Shown here one piece after another: positions 27,716 through 40,163 of a stretch of DNA of 64,000 bases. Numbering within the stretch: position 1 is the first letter of the stretch; every line of letters begins with the position of its first letter. The notes under the pieces are model-generated. The model was not told the DNA's origin, searched no databases, and worked only from the letters and a program-made list of their open reading frames with translations. Made by a program: the position numbers and the translations under genes. The DNA lies in contig NZ_VHIV01000008.1 in assembly GCF_006494425.1 (NCBI RefSeq), forward strand, positions 1-64,000, written 5' to 3'. The DNA is from Bacillus dicomae (lineage in GTDB: Bacteria > Bacillota > Bacilli > Bacillales > Bacillaceae_G).

Positions 27716-30277
27716 CTATCCTTTTAACCACTCTATGTCTTTATCCGTCCAGTTAGGAGGTTGACCATTTGGGAATGGGCTCTTAGGATCTACAGGTTCT
27801 AAAAGTAATTCATCATCTTCTAAGGTTTGAGAACCTATTGTTCCGTACATGTAGGCAAATAAATTTAACGGGCGAGTAATCTCAACGTTCACTCTGTTCA
27901 CTCCTATCGGTAATACCGACTTTTGAAGAATATTATATTCACCTAAATCAGCCCAGATTGGAGCATAAAACTTTCTTCCCCCGTCTTTTATAGCATATTT
28001 AATACGGGAATCCTTATTGGCCACTTGTTGATCATTGAATAAAGCGCCTGTTTTCTGTTCTACATTTACATGCGGAAATTCGAATATAAAGCTGGTTCTT
28101 TTCTTATCTGTACTTTTTGTTACTTTAGTTTGTTCTAAAGGAATAATGGCTTTCTCGTCTTGATGTTTGTAATCTAAATAAGAATCAATTAATTTCTTAT
28201 CCACTATAGATTTCAGCTGTATATCATGAGAAGTAGCCAATTCATTTATATAAATAACTTCAGTTTCTAAATCAAAACCATACCCTGTCTTTTGTGGAAT
28301 TAACGCTTTTAACGGTATTGCAAGTGTCTCACGGAATACTTTCATATCTTCTCCCGCTTCTCGCTCCGTCATAATAACACCCTCATAGCCTAAAGAAACA
28401 CCATTGTCCGCAGTTATTCTGAGATTCTTTTCAGAGGAGGTATAACCTTCTGTATCAATTTTAGGATAACTTGAAATAACCCCTACATTATCAATCCCTG
28501 AAATTTGCACTACATAATTTTTATGCGTATCCTTTATTAATCCTACTTTAGGAACCTTCCACTCAAGATGTTCAGGCACATCTTTTATTAAAAATTCTTG
28601 AGAGATTAACGCTTTATTAGAACCTTTTTCAAATAACTCAATCCTAATGGTTTTTGATAATAATTCGGGTCGTTCAATCCCATATGGGAACTCCCTAACA
28701 ATATCAAGTTTTACTGGTAATCCCTCTTTCGAACTTGCAGTGAAAATTTGAATATGTTTCATATTCACACTTAAAAAAGGAAGTTGATAATAAAACTTAA
28801 GATCAATATCACTAGTTACAATTCCTTTTTTCACTTCTTTTGGTGTTGGTACATAGATATAGTTCCCCTTTTTAAAGGTGTCTTTTGTTGAATAAGAATA
28901 CTCTTCTCCATCAAATTTTTTATCCATTCTATGTTCTAATGTAGTACCAACGACTTTATCCAAATGCCAAACATTAACGTTTCTCTGATGTAACGTACTA
29001 ATGACTTCATTAGAACTTTTCGAATCGTCTTCTTGTGATACTGTAAAAACATTTTTAAATTCTACTTTACCATTTTGGACAGATTCAACTAATCTATCAT
29101 CATTTTTTACTCTTACATCAATCTCAACTTTATACACATGGTTATAAAAAGAAGCCTTCTTCAAAGATTCAGATTTGGCAACTAAATTAACTTGATTGTT
29201 ATTAGATTTATTTGTGAAATAATTTGAAACATCTGTACCTTCTTCATTTGTTACTTTCAATGACTCAACATTCAGTCGATCATCAATTGTATCTTTAATT
29301 TCATAACTATCATAATAAAATTCTTTCCACTCATCAGGAATTTGATGATACAAATTATACTTAAATGACTTATCTACAGATACAGTGGCATTATCTAACT
29401 CTTTATTAGTTACCTCTACCTTTTTAATTGGTATAAGCATCTCTGTTTGAGCCGGTTTTTTTGCCAAATAACCAAAAAACTCTCCATCTGCAAATTCAGG
29501 TTTAAATTGATGATTTCTATTTGTTCCATACCTCTCAAAATCTTTAGCCCATTTAAAACGGAGAGTATCTGTTTCACCAATTAACATAGTAAACATTGCT
29601 TTTGGGTCTGTTGACTCTGATATAAATCCATTTTCTTCTGAAATCTTTATTTCACCATCGGAATCTGAATAATGTAACCACCCTTTTGCAGAGGAATCAA
29701 TAAGAATTCCTTCCACCAAAGAAGACGTCTCTTTGCTTAACCACATACACTGCATACCATCAATATCATTAATTGTCATAAATCCATTTATCTTTATTAA
29801 CTTATCTGTACCATGTTCAAAAAACTCCCATTTTTGATCAACATAATTATAACCTTGATTATTTTCCCATATATTATTTTGACCAAATGAGATTTTCCCG
29901 CTTTGATTGGTATATTGCTCCCAATCCAGAATCGTAATTTTAAGATCAACTTCTTTATCACCATAACGACCTACATTAGTATACTTAATACCGAATTTTC
30001 CTTTTAGAGAAGCATCGTTTTGCGGGTTAAAAGAATAATATTTTGTAATTCCTGTATTACTAGTTGTTTCAATTGCTGGAATTCCGAATGTTGAAACCTG
30101 TGTTTTCTTTTTATTAAATTGTGCGACAAACGAATACTTTGACGAAACCTTTGTATTATCGTCAACTACAACCGTTTTACTAGCTTCTGTAATGTCTTGT
30201 GCACTTGCATGATTCTGAAAAAACAGTAGAAATGCTATCAAACTAATCCCTACAGTAAAGCACATCTTCAATTTCAA
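27716..30277 (-). CDS. Secreted surface protein (853 residues) with isopeptide-type domain and shared C-terminal module
   Basis: The N-terminus is a signal peptide (about residues 1-26, cleavage near NHASAQ). Residues of about 290-400 resemble isopeptide-forming adhesin domains (NKELDNATVSVDKSFKYNL...YEIKDTIDDRLNVESLKV). The C-terminal 250 residues match the ends of the two larger neighbours and finish with a W-x-D-x-D-I-x-WLK motif. There is no LPXTG or TM anchor, so the protein must be held by another route or released. TTG start at 30277 with GAGAGGAAG upstream; ATG 30265 is too far from it. It may act in mating-cell contact; this is inferred from its place in the transfer operon. Confidence 0.7.
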   Translation of the reverse strand: MKLKMCFTVGISLIAFLLFFQNHASAQDITEASKTVVVDDNTKVSSKYSFVAQFNKKKTQVSTFGIPAIETTSNTGITKYYSFNPQNDASLKGKFGIKYTNVGRYGDKEVDLKITILDWEQYTNQSGKISFGQNNIWENNQGYNYVDQKWEFFEHGTDKLIKINGFMTINDIDGMQCMWLSKETSSLVEGILIDSSAKGWLHYSDSDGEIKISEENGFISESTDPKAMFTMLIGETDTLRFKWAKDFERYGTNRNHQFKPEFADGEFFGYLAKKPAQTEMLIPIKKVEVTNKELDNATVSVDKSFKYNLYHQIPDEWKEFYYDSYEIKDTIDDRLNVESLKVTNEEGTDVSNYFTNKSNNNQVNLVAKSESLKKASFYNHVYKVEIDVRVKNDDRLVESVQNGKVEFKNVFTVSQEDDSKSSNEVISTLHQRNVNVWHLDKVVGTTLEHRMDKKFDGEEYSYSTKDTFKKGNYIYVPTPKEVKKGIVTSDIDLKFYYQLPFLSVNMKHIQIFTASSKEGLPVKLDIVREFPYGIERPELLSKTIRIELFEKGSNKALISQEFLIKDVPEHLEWKVPKVGLIKDTHKNYVVQISGIDNVGVISSYPKIDTEGYTSSEKNLRITADNGVSLGYEGVIMTEREAGEDMKVFRETLAIPLKALIPQKTGYGFDLETEVIYINELATSHDIQLKSIVDKKLIDSYLDYKHQDEKAIIPLEQTKVTKSTDKKRTSFIFEFPHVNVEQKTGALFNDQQVANKDSRIKYAIKDGGRKFYAPIWADLGEYNILQKSVLPIGVNRVNVEITRPLNLFAYMYGTIGSQTLEDDELLLEPVDPKSPFPNGQPPNWTDKDIEWLKG

Positions 30278-30372
30278 TATACGTCACTTCCTCTCTAATT
30301 AAAGTGACAAGAACGTGTTGGACTTCTTGTTCTTATAAGCAATTCAATCTCTCCTTTACTGTTTTTCACAAA

Positions 30373-30406
30373 ACAAAAAGTCTATCAACATTGATAGACT
30401 TTTTGT
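30373..30406 (-). terminator. Terminator after the first large surface protein gene pair
   Basis: A perfect stem of 16 bp (ACAAAAAGTCTATCAA / TTGATAGACTTTTTGT) with a 2-nt loop lies about 65 bp after the stop codon at 30471, in the intergenic gap before the 853-residue gene. It separates the two large paralogues from the rest of the transfer operon. Confidence 0.75.
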
Positions 30407-30470
30407 TTTAATTTTACTAAATGAATTTTTTCTAAAGTACTTCTCTAACTTACATTAAAGGGGTAATGAC

Positions 30471-33400
30471 CTAATTTTTATCACCTTTTAACCAAGCAAT
30501 ATCTTCATCTGACCATCCAGCAGGTTTACCATTTGAGAAAGGATTTTTTGGATCAACAGGCTCTATTAATAATTCATCATTCTTCAACGTTTTTGACCCC
30601 ATGGTACCATACATATATGCATATAATTGTAGTGGTTGCGTTACCTCAAAATTCACCTTATTAGCACCTATAGGCAGGTTAGAATGTATAAAGAGATTAT
30701 ACTCTCCTAAATCAGTCCAAATTGGGGCATATAATTTACGTTTCCCATCTTTTAACGCATTTTTGATACGAGAGTCCTTATCTTTTACTTGTTGATCTGT
30801 GAATAATTTACCTGTTTTTTGTTCTACATTCATATGTGGCAATTCAAAGATAAAATCAGTGTTCGTTTTATCTGAGCTAACATTTTTCTCCACTTCTTCC
30901 AGTGGGACAATGATATTATCCCCTTTTTGTTCATAATTTAAATGGGAGTCAATTAATTTCTTATCAACTAAAGCCCCAGCCTTTATATCATTAGGAATTG
31001 CCAATTCATTGTTATAACTAATTTCCGTCTTTAATTCGAAACCGTAACCAGTTTTTTGCTTAGGCAGCCGTTTTAACGGAATTGTAAGTGTTTCATAAAA
31101 AACTTCCATTTCTTTTCCGACCTCACGTTCAGTCATAATAGCACCTTTGTATTTCAGTTCAGTAGATTCCGTAGCACTCGCCTTAATTGTTTCCTCAGAA
31201 GACGTATAACCATCTGTATCTACTTTCTCTTTTCCATTCATGACCAGAATAGATTCTTTATTTACTTTTTCAAATCTTACTTCATAATTTCTCTTATTAT
31301 TTTTCTTTAAGAACTTAGAATCTACTTTGAATTTTATCTCTTCCGGCAATTCCTCAATTGTATATACTTTACTGTCTACAAGCTTATTATTAGCCTTGTC
31401 ATATAAGTTAACGTTCAGTTGCTCTTTATTAGAATCTTGATACACAATATCTTTATCTAACCGTACGGTTACTGGAAGTCCACTCTCAGCAGGAGCAGTA
31501 TCAATTCTTATTTTTCGCAAACCCAAATTTGCATCTGCAACAATAGTGTATCTTACCTGGTTAGACACTGGTGATAGTTTATAATCAACTGAAGTATTAA
31601 CTATTGTTTTACTGACATATTGATCACCAAATTCATTGTTGTATGTACCTAATAGGAGATTCATTTTCACAACGTCACTATTACTTAACGAATCATTTAT
31701 ATACAGCAAAATAGAGACCACTTTTGATAAATCTTGCTCTCCTGTATACCTGTACCAACCTTTTGACTGCAAATCAATCTTGTTTGGATTATTCGATTCG
31801 ATAAAACTATTATTCAACCATATCTCAACGTTCTTGTTAGTAGGGTTTTCTAATGTTAATTGTTTTAAAAAAGTTATACCGCTAAAATCAGAACCATTTT
31901 CGTCTTTATTTCTTGGAACATAGGTTAATGCTTTTACATGCGCTTCATCCTTAATAGTGGTATATGGTTGAACACCGATTTTATAATCACTATTTCTTTT
32001 ACCCATTACCTGATCAATTGTTTGACTCACACCAACCATACCGATTTTTACAACTGATATATTTTTGGAGCTTGTTCGGAACTTTTCATGTCTTGTATCC
32101 AACGAGCTACTAATTGTGCTATCAATCGTTAAGCCAATCTGATTTCCTTGCGGTAGCAAAATAGGGTTAATACTTGTATCCAATTTTATTTGTTTTAGTG
32201 ACGTATTCCCCCTTGTCAGGGTATCGTACCAGATTAAACAGCTTGTTCCATCATCTTTCTTTTCAATTTTTGGTTCAATATCTTTATCACCATATTTAGC
32301 GGATCCAATGACATAATCAAGACCTTTTGGAAGTTTCACTTTCATTTCTACTTTTTCATCTAAAGAATTAAAATCCGTTGTTTCAGGCATTTTAATAAGA
32401 TTATCTACAGTTATATTTACGTTATCTGAGCTGTAATAGGTAGTTTTATTTGTTTTCACTTCACTACTAACTTCACCATTTATAATTCCTAAGGTTTCAA
32501 AGTTAACAGTCCCTCCTACAGGTGATTGAATCTTTGTCAAATAACCATTTTCATCATATTCAGTGTAATTGTTATACTTCCCATCTCCACGAATATGATA
32601 CTTTGTTTCCCTATCAGCTGTTGGATATATATCCGCAGCAGTTACAACAATATTTGGTGTACCTTTTTCATTAATACTTCCAATTTTTTTTGTTTTCACT
32701 TTTAAACGAATATACCGTGCGTATACTTCACCATCTCCAAGTACATCATCAACATCTTGCTTAATAGCACCAATATCACCATGTTTTATGGCTTCGTCAT
32801 ATGTTTCATACCATTCAAATTCATCTACTTGCTTTTTAGTCAAACTTTCAAATGAATTATCAACCTTCTTTGGAATACCATAAGCACCTGTATGTTTCAA
32901 ACCATTATGAATCCATTTACCTGTAGGTGTCGGATAACCATGATTTTTAAATTCTTTTATCGCACTCTCACCAAACTCTTTTGTTAAAAAAAACGAATCT
33001 GTATTCCACTTATAAATTACAGTTGTTCCGCCTTCAGTAACTGCCCGAACGTTTAAATCAGCTACTATTTTAACATCCTGTCCAAGAATTATAGTTGGAT
33101 CCCCTTTAGATACAATATTATACCCAATATTTGGTGTACCAAGTTCCTTACCTTCAGCCGAATGAATTGAGGTCTGAATAGAATAATTTCCAGCGGGATT
33201 ATTTCTCTCATTCAATGTCTTTGTAGCTTTAGTACTATATGGAATTACATTCCCATTATTATCTTCATAAGAATCAACTGTAACATTTAAATAGTAAAAA
33301 ACATTATTTGGTTTATTGATTAAATTATTTTTTCTAAAAGGGTAATACTCATTTGGTGTATGAATTAAAAATCTAGTAATTGAAAAAGCTTTATCATTTT

Positions 33401-34733
33401 TCCCAAAAGAAGCTATATTAATAGTATTTGATCGCATTATTGGAAAGGTCGAACCAATGATATAATTACTAACACTTCCCTCATAAGTCACATTATTTTT
33501 TTTAATCTCAGGTTTTGTTATTTGAGTTACACCACTGTCCCATACACTATTAATTGTAAATTTATCAATATCACTGGAACCCCAATTTCCTTTGGGAATA
33601 TAGGATTTTGCTGTACTTGAATGGACAGATCTTGTATCTTGATAGTCAGTCATACCTAATTCTAAACTCTCAGTGTTTTTTTGAGGTATTTTTGTTATTA
33701 CATCATCAACAGATTGATAGTTAAATATTTTTATAGGTGTATCTTTCCCATCAAAATCTAGACTTTCTTCTCCTAGTCCTTCTGTGTCCCAAGTTACTTT
33801 TCCACTAAAATCGAAATGGTAATTGATTTTACCACTAGGAAATGTAGCGCCACGTAAATCTCCATGATTAGGCAGATTATTTATATAAAAATCTAAAGTA
33901 ACCGGAAAAATCTGAGATTTATCACCTTTTTCTGCATTGGGATTGTAACCTGAATACCATAACTTGGTTACTCCTGTCCCAACATAACTATCCGTAATAC
34001 GTGCTTTAACATTAACCTTTCCTGACGTAGTAACTGAATTAATATTTTCAAATGATTGTTCTATTTTTTCGTTTGAAATATCCTTACCTTCCACACTCAT
34101 AACCTGAATTTTAATGTTGGGCTTCAGTTTCATTCCATGTTCTGCACCCTGTACCTCAACAGTAACGGGAATCATTAAGGAGTTACCTGTTTCTTTTAAC
34201 GTGTATTCCATATCAAAAGAAACAATGCCCTTCTCTAAATCTTCCTTACCACCAACAGCAAATTTTGCATTTACACGTTTGTTTGTAATTCCATTTTCCA
34301 GTGTACCTGTGATTTTCAGCTTAATATCTTTCAGCTTATCGTGTTTCTTTGGGTTAATTGTCACCTTCAATGGATACGTTACTGTATCAAACGTTCTTAC
34401 AATGCCGTTATTCGGGCTTGAATCATTACCCGCTTCATCATTTGAATCAAAAGGCGCTGTACCATCTACAATGTCTGAAGGCTTAATAAAAGCTTCAAAG
34501 TCAAACAATTCACTACCAGTTTTCCCATCTGCAATGACTACCTCATTTGGAGCCAGTCCCATGGTTTGCATATCTGATTTCCCTTGCAAAATCGTGACAT
34601 CATCAGTTTTTTTTGCATGTACTACCTCTTTATTTGTTGTATCCTCTGCGTATCCTATAGTTACAGAATATGAAAAAATATTGACCAAAATTATAAGAGA
34701 AATTAATAGGGCTGACGACTTTCGACTCGACAA
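30471..34733 (-). CDS. Giant secreted surface protein B (1420 residues)
   Basis: A secreted protein with a signal peptide (about 1-28, ending near GYAED). It is a tandem paralogue of the next gene, matching it over nearly all its length. It is beta-rich with many V/I/T strands, DxxDxN-type turns and no obvious enzyme motif, in keeping with a stack of immunoglobulin-like or adhesin domains. Its C-terminal 250 residues match those of the 853-residue protein and end in [14 protein letters not shown]. No sortase signal. TTG start at 34733 with GAGGAGGG 7 nt upstream. Likely an adhesin for donor-recipient contact or aggregation, by context only. Confidence 0.7.
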   Translation of the reverse strand: MSSRKSSALLISLIILVNIFSYSVTIGYAEDTTNKEVVHAKKTDDVTILQGKSDMQTMGLAPNEVVIADGKTGSELFDFEAFIKPSDIVDGTAPFDSNDEAGNDSSPNNGIVRTFDTVTYPLKVTINPKKHDKLKDIKLKITGTLENGITNKRVNAKFAVGGKEDLEKGIVSFDMEYTLKETGNSLMIPVTVEVQGAEHGMKLKPNIKIQVMSVEGKDISNEKIEQSFENINSVTTSGKVNVKARITDSYVGTGVTKLWYSGYNPNAEKGDKSQIFPVTLDFYINNLPNHGDLRGATFPSGKINYHFDFSGKVTWDTEGLGEESLDFDGKDTPIKIFNYQSVDDVITKIPQKNTESLELGMTDYQDTRSVHSSTAKSYIPKGNWGSSDIDKFTINSVWDSGVTQITKPEIKKNNVTYEGSVSNYIIGSTFPIMRSNTINIASFGKNDKAFSITRFLIHTPNEYYPFRKNNLINKPNNVFYYLNVTVDSYEDNNGNVIPYSTKATKTLNERNNPAGNYSIQTSIHSAEGKELGTPNIGYNIVSKGDPTIILGQDVKIVADLNVRAVTEGGTTVIYKWNTDSFFLTKEFGESAIKEFKNHGYPTPTGKWIHNGLKHTGAYGIPKKVDNSFESLTKKQVDEFEWYETYDEAIKHGDIGAIKQDVDDVLGDGEVYARYIRLKVKTKKIGSINEKGTPNIVVTAADIYPTADRETKYHIRGDGKYNNYTEYDENGYLTKIQSPVGGTVNFETLGIINGEVSSEVKTNKTTYYSSDNVNITVDNLIKMPETTDFNSLDEKVEMKVKLPKGLDYVIGSAKYGDKDIEPKIEKKDDGTSCLIWYDTLTRGNTSLKQIKLDTSINPILLPQGNQIGLTIDSTISSSLDTRHEKFRTSSKNISVVKIGMVGVSQTIDQVMGKRNSDYKIGVQPYTTIKDEAHVKALTYVPRNKDENGSDFSGITFLKQLTLENPTNKNVEIWLNNSFIESNNPNKIDLQSKGWYRYTGEQDLSKVVSILLYINDSLSNSDVVKMNLLLGTYNNEFGDQYVSKTIVNTSVDYKLSPVSNQVRYTIVADANLGLRKIRIDTAPAESGLPVTVRLDKDIVYQDSNKEQLNVNLYDKANNKLVDSKVYTIEELPEEIKFKVDSKFLKKNNKRNYEVRFEKVNKESILVMNGKEKVDTDGYTSSEETIKASATESTELKYKGAIMTEREVGKEMEVFYETLTIPLKRLPKQKTGYGFELKTEISYNNELAIPNDIKAGALVDKKLIDSHLNYEQKGDNIIVPLEEVEKNVSSDKTNTDFIFELPHMNVEQKTGKLFTDQQVKDKDSRIKNALKDGKRKLYAPIWTDLGEYNLFIHSNLPIGANKVNFEVTQPLQLYAYMYGTMGSKTLKNDELLIEPVDPKNPFSNGKPAGWSDEDIAWLKGDKN

Positions 34734-34782
34734 TAGGTATCCCTCCTCTTTAGTATCTGCAAATAAGCTCCTCTAAGTTTTT

Positions 34783-37700
34783 TTAATTTTTTTTCAGCCA
34801 GGCAAGATCTTCATCTGACCAATCAGAGGGTTTACCATTTGAGAAAGGATTATTTGGATCAACAGGCTCTATTAATAATTCATCGTCTTTCAGTGTTTTT
34901 GATCCCATTGTACCGTACATATATGCATATAATTGTAACGGCTGCGTTACCTCAAAATTAATCTTATTCGCCCCTATAGGAGCTCCTGAGACCACGAAAA
35001 TATCATATTCTCCAAGATCTGCCCAGATTGGAACATATAGCCTTCTCTTTCCATCCTTTATAGCGTTCTTAATACGTGAATCATGCTCTTTCACTTGCTG
35101 ATCTGTAAATAAATTACCCGTTTTTTGTTCTACATTCATATGTGGTAATTCAAACAGAAAGTCCGTTTTATTTTTATCCGCACTACCTGTTTTTTTTGTT
35201 TCTTCTAAAGGAACAACAACCTGTTCTCCCTTTTTTTCATAATTTAAATATGAATCGACTAACCTCTTATCTACTAAAGCATTTGCCTTAATATCATAAG
35301 CAATTGCCAATTCATTGTTATAATTAGCTTCCGTTTTCAACTCAAAACCATAACCGGTTTTTTGTTTTGGCAATTGTTTCAATGGGATTGTAAGTGTTTC
35401 ATAGAAAACTTCCATTTCTTTTCCGACTTCACGTTCCGTCATAATAACACCTTTATATTTTAGCTCCATAGATCCTTTGGCATTTTCCTTAACTGTTTCT
35501 TCTGAAGATGTATAGCCATCTGTATCTACTTTACCTTTCTCATCTACGATAAGAATAGATTCCTTATTTACTTTTTCTAGTCTTACTTCATAATTTCTCT
35601 TATTATTTTTCTTTAAGAACTTAGGATCTACTTTGAATTTGATTTCTTCAGGTAGTTCCTCAATCGTATAAACTTTGCTACCAACTAGCTTATTATCAGT
35701 CTTATCATATAAGTTAACATACAGTTTCTCTTTATTAGAATCCTCATATACAATGTCTTTATCTAACCGTACGGTTACTGGAAGTCCACTCTCAGCAGGT
35801 GCAGTATCAATTCTTATTTTTCTCAGGCTTAAATTTACATCGGCTACAATTGTATACTTTACCTGGTTAGACACTGGTGATAATTTGTAATCAACAGAAG
35901 TGTTAACAACCGTTTTACTTACATATTGATTACCAAACTCATTCTGATATGTCCCATAAACAAGGTTCATTTTTACAACATCACTGTTACTTAGTGAATC
36001 ATTTATATACAACAAAATAGAGACCACTTTTGATAAGTCCTGCTCTCCTGTATACCTGTACCAACCATTTGATTGTAAATTAATCTTGTTGGGATTATTC
36101 GATTCAACAAAACTGTTATTCAGCCATATTTCAACGTTCTTATTATTAGGATTATCTAGTGTCAATTGCTTTAAAAAAGTTATACCACTAAAAATAGAAC
36201 CATTTTCGTCCTTATTTCTCGGAACATATGTAAGTGCCTTTACATGTGATTCGTCTTTAATCGTTGTATAGGGTTGAACACCGACTTCATAATCGCTATT
36301 CTTTTTACCTGTAACTTTTTTAATGGTTTCACTCACACCAACCATACCAATTTTCACAACGGAAATATTTTTAGAACTTGTTCGAAACTTCTCTAATCTA
36401 GTATCCATAGTACTACTCATTACATTTTGGATCTCTAATCCTATCTGATTTCCCTGCGGAAGCAACACCGGATTAATGCGAGTTTCAAAATTTATTATTT
36501 TGAGTACCTTATTATTTCGCGTCAATGTGTCATACCAAATCAAATGATTACTTCCATCACTTTGTTGCTCAATTTTCGGTTCGACGTACTGATCACCATA
36601 TTTAGCAGAACCAACCACATAATCCAGACCTTTTGGTATTTTTACTCTCATTTCTACTTTTTCATCTAAAGAGTTATAGTCCATTGTATCAGGTAATTTC
36701 ACTAAATTATCAACGGTTACACTAACATTATCTGAACTGTAGTACGTATTTTTATTTGTTTTCACTTCACTGCTTGTCTCACCGTTCATAATACCTAGTG
36801 TTTCAAAATTCACAGTACTACCTACAGGAGATTGTAATTTTGTTATATTTCCCTTTTCATCATACTCAGTAAAGTTGTTATACTTTCCTTCACCACGTAC
36901 TCGATAACCTACTTTTCTGTCAGCAGAAGGATACACTACCGAATCCGTCACCGTTATATTGGGTGTGCCTTTTTCATTAACACTACCTATTTTCTTTGTT
37001 TTTACCTCTAAAGGAATATTCCATGCTACAACCTCACCATCCCCCATAGATGCATTAATATCATTTTTGATAGCAGCTACTTCACCTTGTTTCCTTGCTT
37101 CATCATATGTGCTATACCAATCATAGTCCTCATCTTTGTTTTGGGTTAGTGTCTCAAAGGAATTATCCCCTTTTTTAGATATTCCAAAATAGATTTTTTG
37201 TTTATCACTATTTGTAACTCTTCCAGCGGAAGTGTTTGGATATCCCTGGTTTAACATGTCCTTCCTAGCTGTCTCGGCGCTACTTTTCGTCAAATAAAAC
37301 GAATCTGTATTCCATTTATAAACCATAGTTGTACCACCTTCAGTGACAGCACGAACATTCAAGTGACTTATGACTTTCACCTGTTGTCCTACTATAACTG
37401 TTGGATCTCCCTTAGACACAACACTATATCCAACATTTGGTGTACCTAACTCTTTATGATCAGTTGTATGAAATGTAGTTTGTATGGAATATGCACCTTT
37501 AGGATTATTCCTTTCAGTAAGTGTATATTTTCCTACAGTGTTATAAGGAATTGTATTTCCCTTACCATCTTCATAAGAATCAATAACAAATTCCAAATAA
37601 TAGTACACATTATTCGGTAGATTATCCTTATTATTTTCACCAAATGGATAATATTCATTAGTTGAATGAATTAAGAACCTTGTACTTGAAAATGCCTTTT

Positions 37701-39039
37701 CATTCTTTCCGAAGGTCGGAATCGTTGGCGAACCAGGACGTGACATCATTGTTGGAAAAGTTGAACCAATTACATAATCTTCTATACTACCCGTATATCC
37801 TACACGATCCTTTGTAATTTCTGGCTTATTTAATCGAACCGTTCCACTATCCCATACACTGTCAATCGTGTATTTATCAATATCACTTGCATTCCATTTA
37901 TCTTTTGGAATATAAGATTTAGGACTGTTTGCTGTCTCAGTACGAGAATCTTTATAGCCCTTCATACCAATTTCAAAACTTTCCGTACCTTCTTGTGGCA
38001 CTTTATCTACTATTTTATCGATAGCCTGATAATTGAAAATCTTCATTGGTTTATCCCGGCCTTCGAAATTCAATGTTTCTGCACCTAACGATTTATTATC
38101 CCAATCGACTTTCCCTGAAAAATTAAAGTGATAATTAATCTTTCCAACAGGGAATGTAGCCCCTCGTAAATCGGTTCGATTCGGTAAATTATTAACAAAT
38201 AAATCTAAAGCAACTGGATATATGATTGTACGATCACCCTCTTTTGCGTTAGGATTATACACTCTATAATCCAATCTGGGCATTCCTCCATAAGAAGCAG
38301 TAAAGCGAGCTTTTACATTAACCTTTCCTGAAGTAGTAATAGGACTAATCTCATCAAATGATTGTGATATATTTTCATTAGCTATATCTTTTCCATCTAC
38401 ACTTATAACCTGGATTTTAATGTTAGGTTTTAATTTCAGTCCATGCTCTGCCCCTTGTATTTCCAATGTAACAGGAATCATTAGGGAGTTACCTGTTTCC
38501 TTTAACGTGTACTCCATATCAAAAGAAACAATCCCCTTCTCTAAATCCTCTTTACCACCTACAGCAAATTTTGCATTTACACGTTTATTTGTAATTCCAT
38601 TTTCCAATGTACCCGTAATCTTCAGCTTAATATTCTTCAACTGATCATGTCTTTTCGGATTAATTGTTACTTTTAATGGATAGGTAACGGTATCAAACGT
38701 CCTTACAATACCATTATTCGGACTAGAATCATTACCCGCTTCATCATTTGAATCAAATGGAGCAGTTCCATCTACGATGTCTGAAGGCTTAATAAATGCT
38801 TCAAAATCAAATAGATCGCTACCCTTTTTACCATCAGCTATGACTAACTCATTCGGGGATAATCCCATAGTATTCATATCTGATTTTTCTTGCAATACAG
38901 TCACATCTTCAACTTTTTTTTCTTGTCCCTGTTCTTGATTTGATGCACTTTCTGCATACCCAATAGAGACAGAATCAACAAGATTTCCTAATAGAACTAT
39001 AAAAACAAGCAATAAACTACATGTCCTTCTAATCCACAA
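34783..39039 (-). CDS. Giant secreted surface protein A (1418 residues)
   Basis: Paralogue of the protein above (for example [33 protein letters not shown] and GYTSSEE occur in both). It has a signal peptide (about 1-30, cleavage near GYAESA), a long beta-rich body and the shared C-terminal module ending in [12 protein letters not shown]. No LPXTG anchor, no TM tail. TTG start at 39039 with AAAGGGGGCGG 8 nt upstream. The two paralogues are 49 bp apart. Regions of about 590-760 residues differ most between the copies, which could be the ligand-binding part. It is the first gene of the minus-strand surface/transfer block. Confidence 0.7.
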   Translation of the reverse strand: MWIRRTCSLLLVFIVLLGNLVDSVSIGYAESASNQEQGQEKKVEDVTVLQEKSDMNTMGLSPNELVIADGKKGSDLFDFEAFIKPSDIVDGTAPFDSNDEAGNDSSPNNGIVRTFDTVTYPLKVTINPKRHDQLKNIKLKITGTLENGITNKRVNAKFAVGGKEDLEKGIVSFDMEYTLKETGNSLMIPVTLEIQGAEHGLKLKPNIKIQVISVDGKDIANENISQSFDEISPITTSGKVNVKARFTASYGGMPRLDYRVYNPNAKEGDRTIIYPVALDLFVNNLPNRTDLRGATFPVGKINYHFNFSGKVDWDNKSLGAETLNFEGRDKPMKIFNYQAIDKIVDKVPQEGTESFEIGMKGYKDSRTETANSPKSYIPKDKWNASDIDKYTIDSVWDSGTVRLNKPEITKDRVGYTGSIEDYVIGSTFPTMMSRPGSPTIPTFGKNEKAFSSTRFLIHSTNEYYPFGENNKDNLPNNVYYYLEFVIDSYEDGKGNTIPYNTVGKYTLTERNNPKGAYSIQTTFHTTDHKELGTPNVGYSVVSKGDPTVIVGQQVKVISHLNVRAVTEGGTTMVYKWNTDSFYLTKSSAETARKDMLNQGYPNTSAGRVTNSDKQKIYFGISKKGDNSFETLTQNKDEDYDWYSTYDEARKQGEVAAIKNDINASMGDGEVVAWNIPLEVKTKKIGSVNEKGTPNITVTDSVVYPSADRKVGYRVRGEGKYNNFTEYDEKGNITKLQSPVGSTVNFETLGIMNGETSSEVKTNKNTYYSSDNVSVTVDNLVKLPDTMDYNSLDEKVEMRVKIPKGLDYVVGSAKYGDQYVEPKIEQQSDGSNHLIWYDTLTRNNKVLKIINFETRINPVLLPQGNQIGLEIQNVMSSTMDTRLEKFRTSSKNISVVKIGMVGVSETIKKVTGKKNSDYEVGVQPYTTIKDESHVKALTYVPRNKDENGSIFSGITFLKQLTLDNPNNKNVEIWLNNSFVESNNPNKINLQSNGWYRYTGEQDLSKVVSILLYINDSLSNSDVVKMNLVYGTYQNEFGNQYVSKTVVNTSVDYKLSPVSNQVKYTIVADVNLSLRKIRIDTAPAESGLPVTVRLDKDIVYEDSNKEKLYVNLYDKTDNKLVGSKVYTIEELPEEIKFKVDPKFLKKNNKRNYEVRLEKVNKESILIVDEKGKVDTDGYTSSEETVKENAKGSMELKYKGVIMTEREVGKEMEVFYETLTIPLKQLPKQKTGYGFELKTEANYNNELAIAYDIKANALVDKRLVDSYLNYEKKGEQVVVPLEETKKTGSADKNKTDFLFELPHMNVEQKTGNLFTDQQVKEHDSRIKNAIKDGKRRLYVPIWADLGEYDIFVVSGAPIGANKINFEVTQPLQLYAYMYGTMGSKTLKDDELLIEPVDPNNPFSNGKPSDWSDEDLAWLKKN

Positions 39040-39137
39040 TAATACCGCCCCCTTTCTTTAAATCCTTCTGTTAAAGAAAAGGGGCGTTGGGCTTCTGACC
39101 TTATTCCTCATTTCGCTCTCCCCTTAAATAAAACAAA

Positions 39138-39164
39138 AAAGCCTACATCTTATAGATAGGCCTT
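39138..39164 (-). terminator. Terminator upstream of the surface protein genes
   Basis: A bulged stem (AAAGCCTA...TAGGCCTTT) is followed on the minus strand by TTTTTTGTTTT. It would end the transcript of the small ORFs at 39284-39649, separating them from the surface protein genes. Confidence 0.55.
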
Positions 39165-39283
39165 TAAAATAGATATGATAGGAATATAATGTAACCTTTA
39201 CTTTAAAATCTACTAGCTTTAATTATTTCATTTACTATGGATATTTTAAATAAAATAGCAAACAATCTTTTCCACTTATTTTT

Positions 39284-39415
39284 TTAAATATATATAGCAA
39301 AAATAACAATCCAAAATGGTATAACTAAAAGAAGAGCATTCAAACATCCTTTAACAAATGCTCTTTTTTCTTCTTCAAAAATACATGGTTCTGTAGTTTT
39401 TACTAAACCGTTCAT
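39284..39415 (-). CDS. 43-residue single-TM protein
   Basis: ATG 39415 with GAGGGTG 8 nt upstream. The product has a charged N-terminal half (CIFEEEKRAFVKG) and a C-terminal TM helix (ALLLVIPFWIVIFAIYI). A hairpin with an 8-bp stem (AGAGCATT at 39332-39339, complement 39356-39363) lies inside it and points to the plus strand, which weakens the call slightly. Third of three overlapping small ORFs. Confidence 0.45.
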   Translation of the reverse strand: MNGLVKTTEPCIFEEEKRAFVKGCLNALLLVIPFWIVIFAIYI

Positions 39416-39428
39416 CTATTACACACCC

Positions 39429-39545
39429 TCAATCTAAAAGCAGATTAATAGAAAAATGTTCTACTGCTATCCAACCTATTGTTGCTAACCCAATAACGCA
39501 AAACCACAAAAAAGCATCTTTTATATTATCTTTTATCATTCTCAT
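39429..39545 (-). CDS. 38-residue single-TM protein
   Basis: ATG 39545 overlaps the stop of the upstream small ORF (ATGA); the stop codon in turn touches the ribosome binding site of the next small ORF. The product has a basic N-terminus and one TM helix (DAFLWFCVIGLATIGWIAV). Tight spacing of three such ORFs supports a real micro-operon. Confidence 0.45.
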   Translation of the reverse strand: MRMIKDNIKDAFLWFCVIGLATIGWIAVEHFSINLLLD

Positions 39546-39649
39546 GACACTAATCTAATGAATAGTGAAAGAAGAAGATCAAATACTAATACCATAAAAC
39601 ACATTACTATAAACATAGATGGGTATACTAAAAATTTATTATCAAACAC
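39542..39649 (-). CDS. 35-residue single-TM protein
   Basis: GTG 39649 with AAAGGAAGA upstream. The product is almost entirely one hydrophobic helix (PSMFIVMCFMVLVFDLLLSLF). First of three overlapping small membrane ORFs. Between 39650 and 39938 I see nothing supportable. Confidence 0.4.
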   Translation of the reverse strand: MFDNKFLVYPSMFIVMCFMVLVFDLLLSLFIRLVS

Positions 39650-39938
39650 TTTAGCTCTTCCTTTCGGAGTTACTTTCTAGTAATTTTTGATAAAAAAGAG
39701 TAGCATCAATAAAATGATCCTACTCAAGATCCCACATTTATTTGAAACATTTTCATATCTTCTGCTATGTTAAAGTTACAAAAATTATTTCTATCAAATT
39801 ATTTTTATAAAAGGAGGATTCTATATTTTCACTCTTACGTTCTGTTGATTCAGCTTTATAAACTATATTACTTACAATAAAACATAAGAAAATTCATATA
39901 GCATTATAAATTTCTTATTTTGTATAACACCCTATTTT

Positions 39939-40148
39939 TCAATTTAAATGTACAACCCAGTGCGTCTTTCGTACTAGCGTTATATTAAAAATTCTAAATG
40001 TATAAATTGTGTTTAATCTATCGCAAAATACATCAATTCTATTACCTAAGCTGTAACGTTCATCCAATTCAAATAGACCTACACTAATACTTTTGGTTTT
40101 AAGAATTTTTTTGGCTTTAAGATTAATATTCAGTTTATCCACCTCCAC
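39939..40148 (-). CDS. Unrecognised small beta-rich protein
   Basis: A frame of up to 69 residues ending in RKTHWVVHLN. The start is uncertain: GGAGG at 40142-40146 would suit a start near 40134 (a CTG) better than the GTG codons within or before it. It is 15 bp downstream of the 169-residue gene and is probably in its operon. The alternating polar/hydrophobic pattern suggests a small barrel. No family recognised. Confidence 0.4.
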   Translation of the reverse strand: MEVDKLNINLKAKKILKTKSISVGLFELDERYSLGNRIDVFCDRLNTIYTFRIFNITLVRKTHWVVHLN

Positions 40149-40163
40149 TTTCTAGAACTTTTA

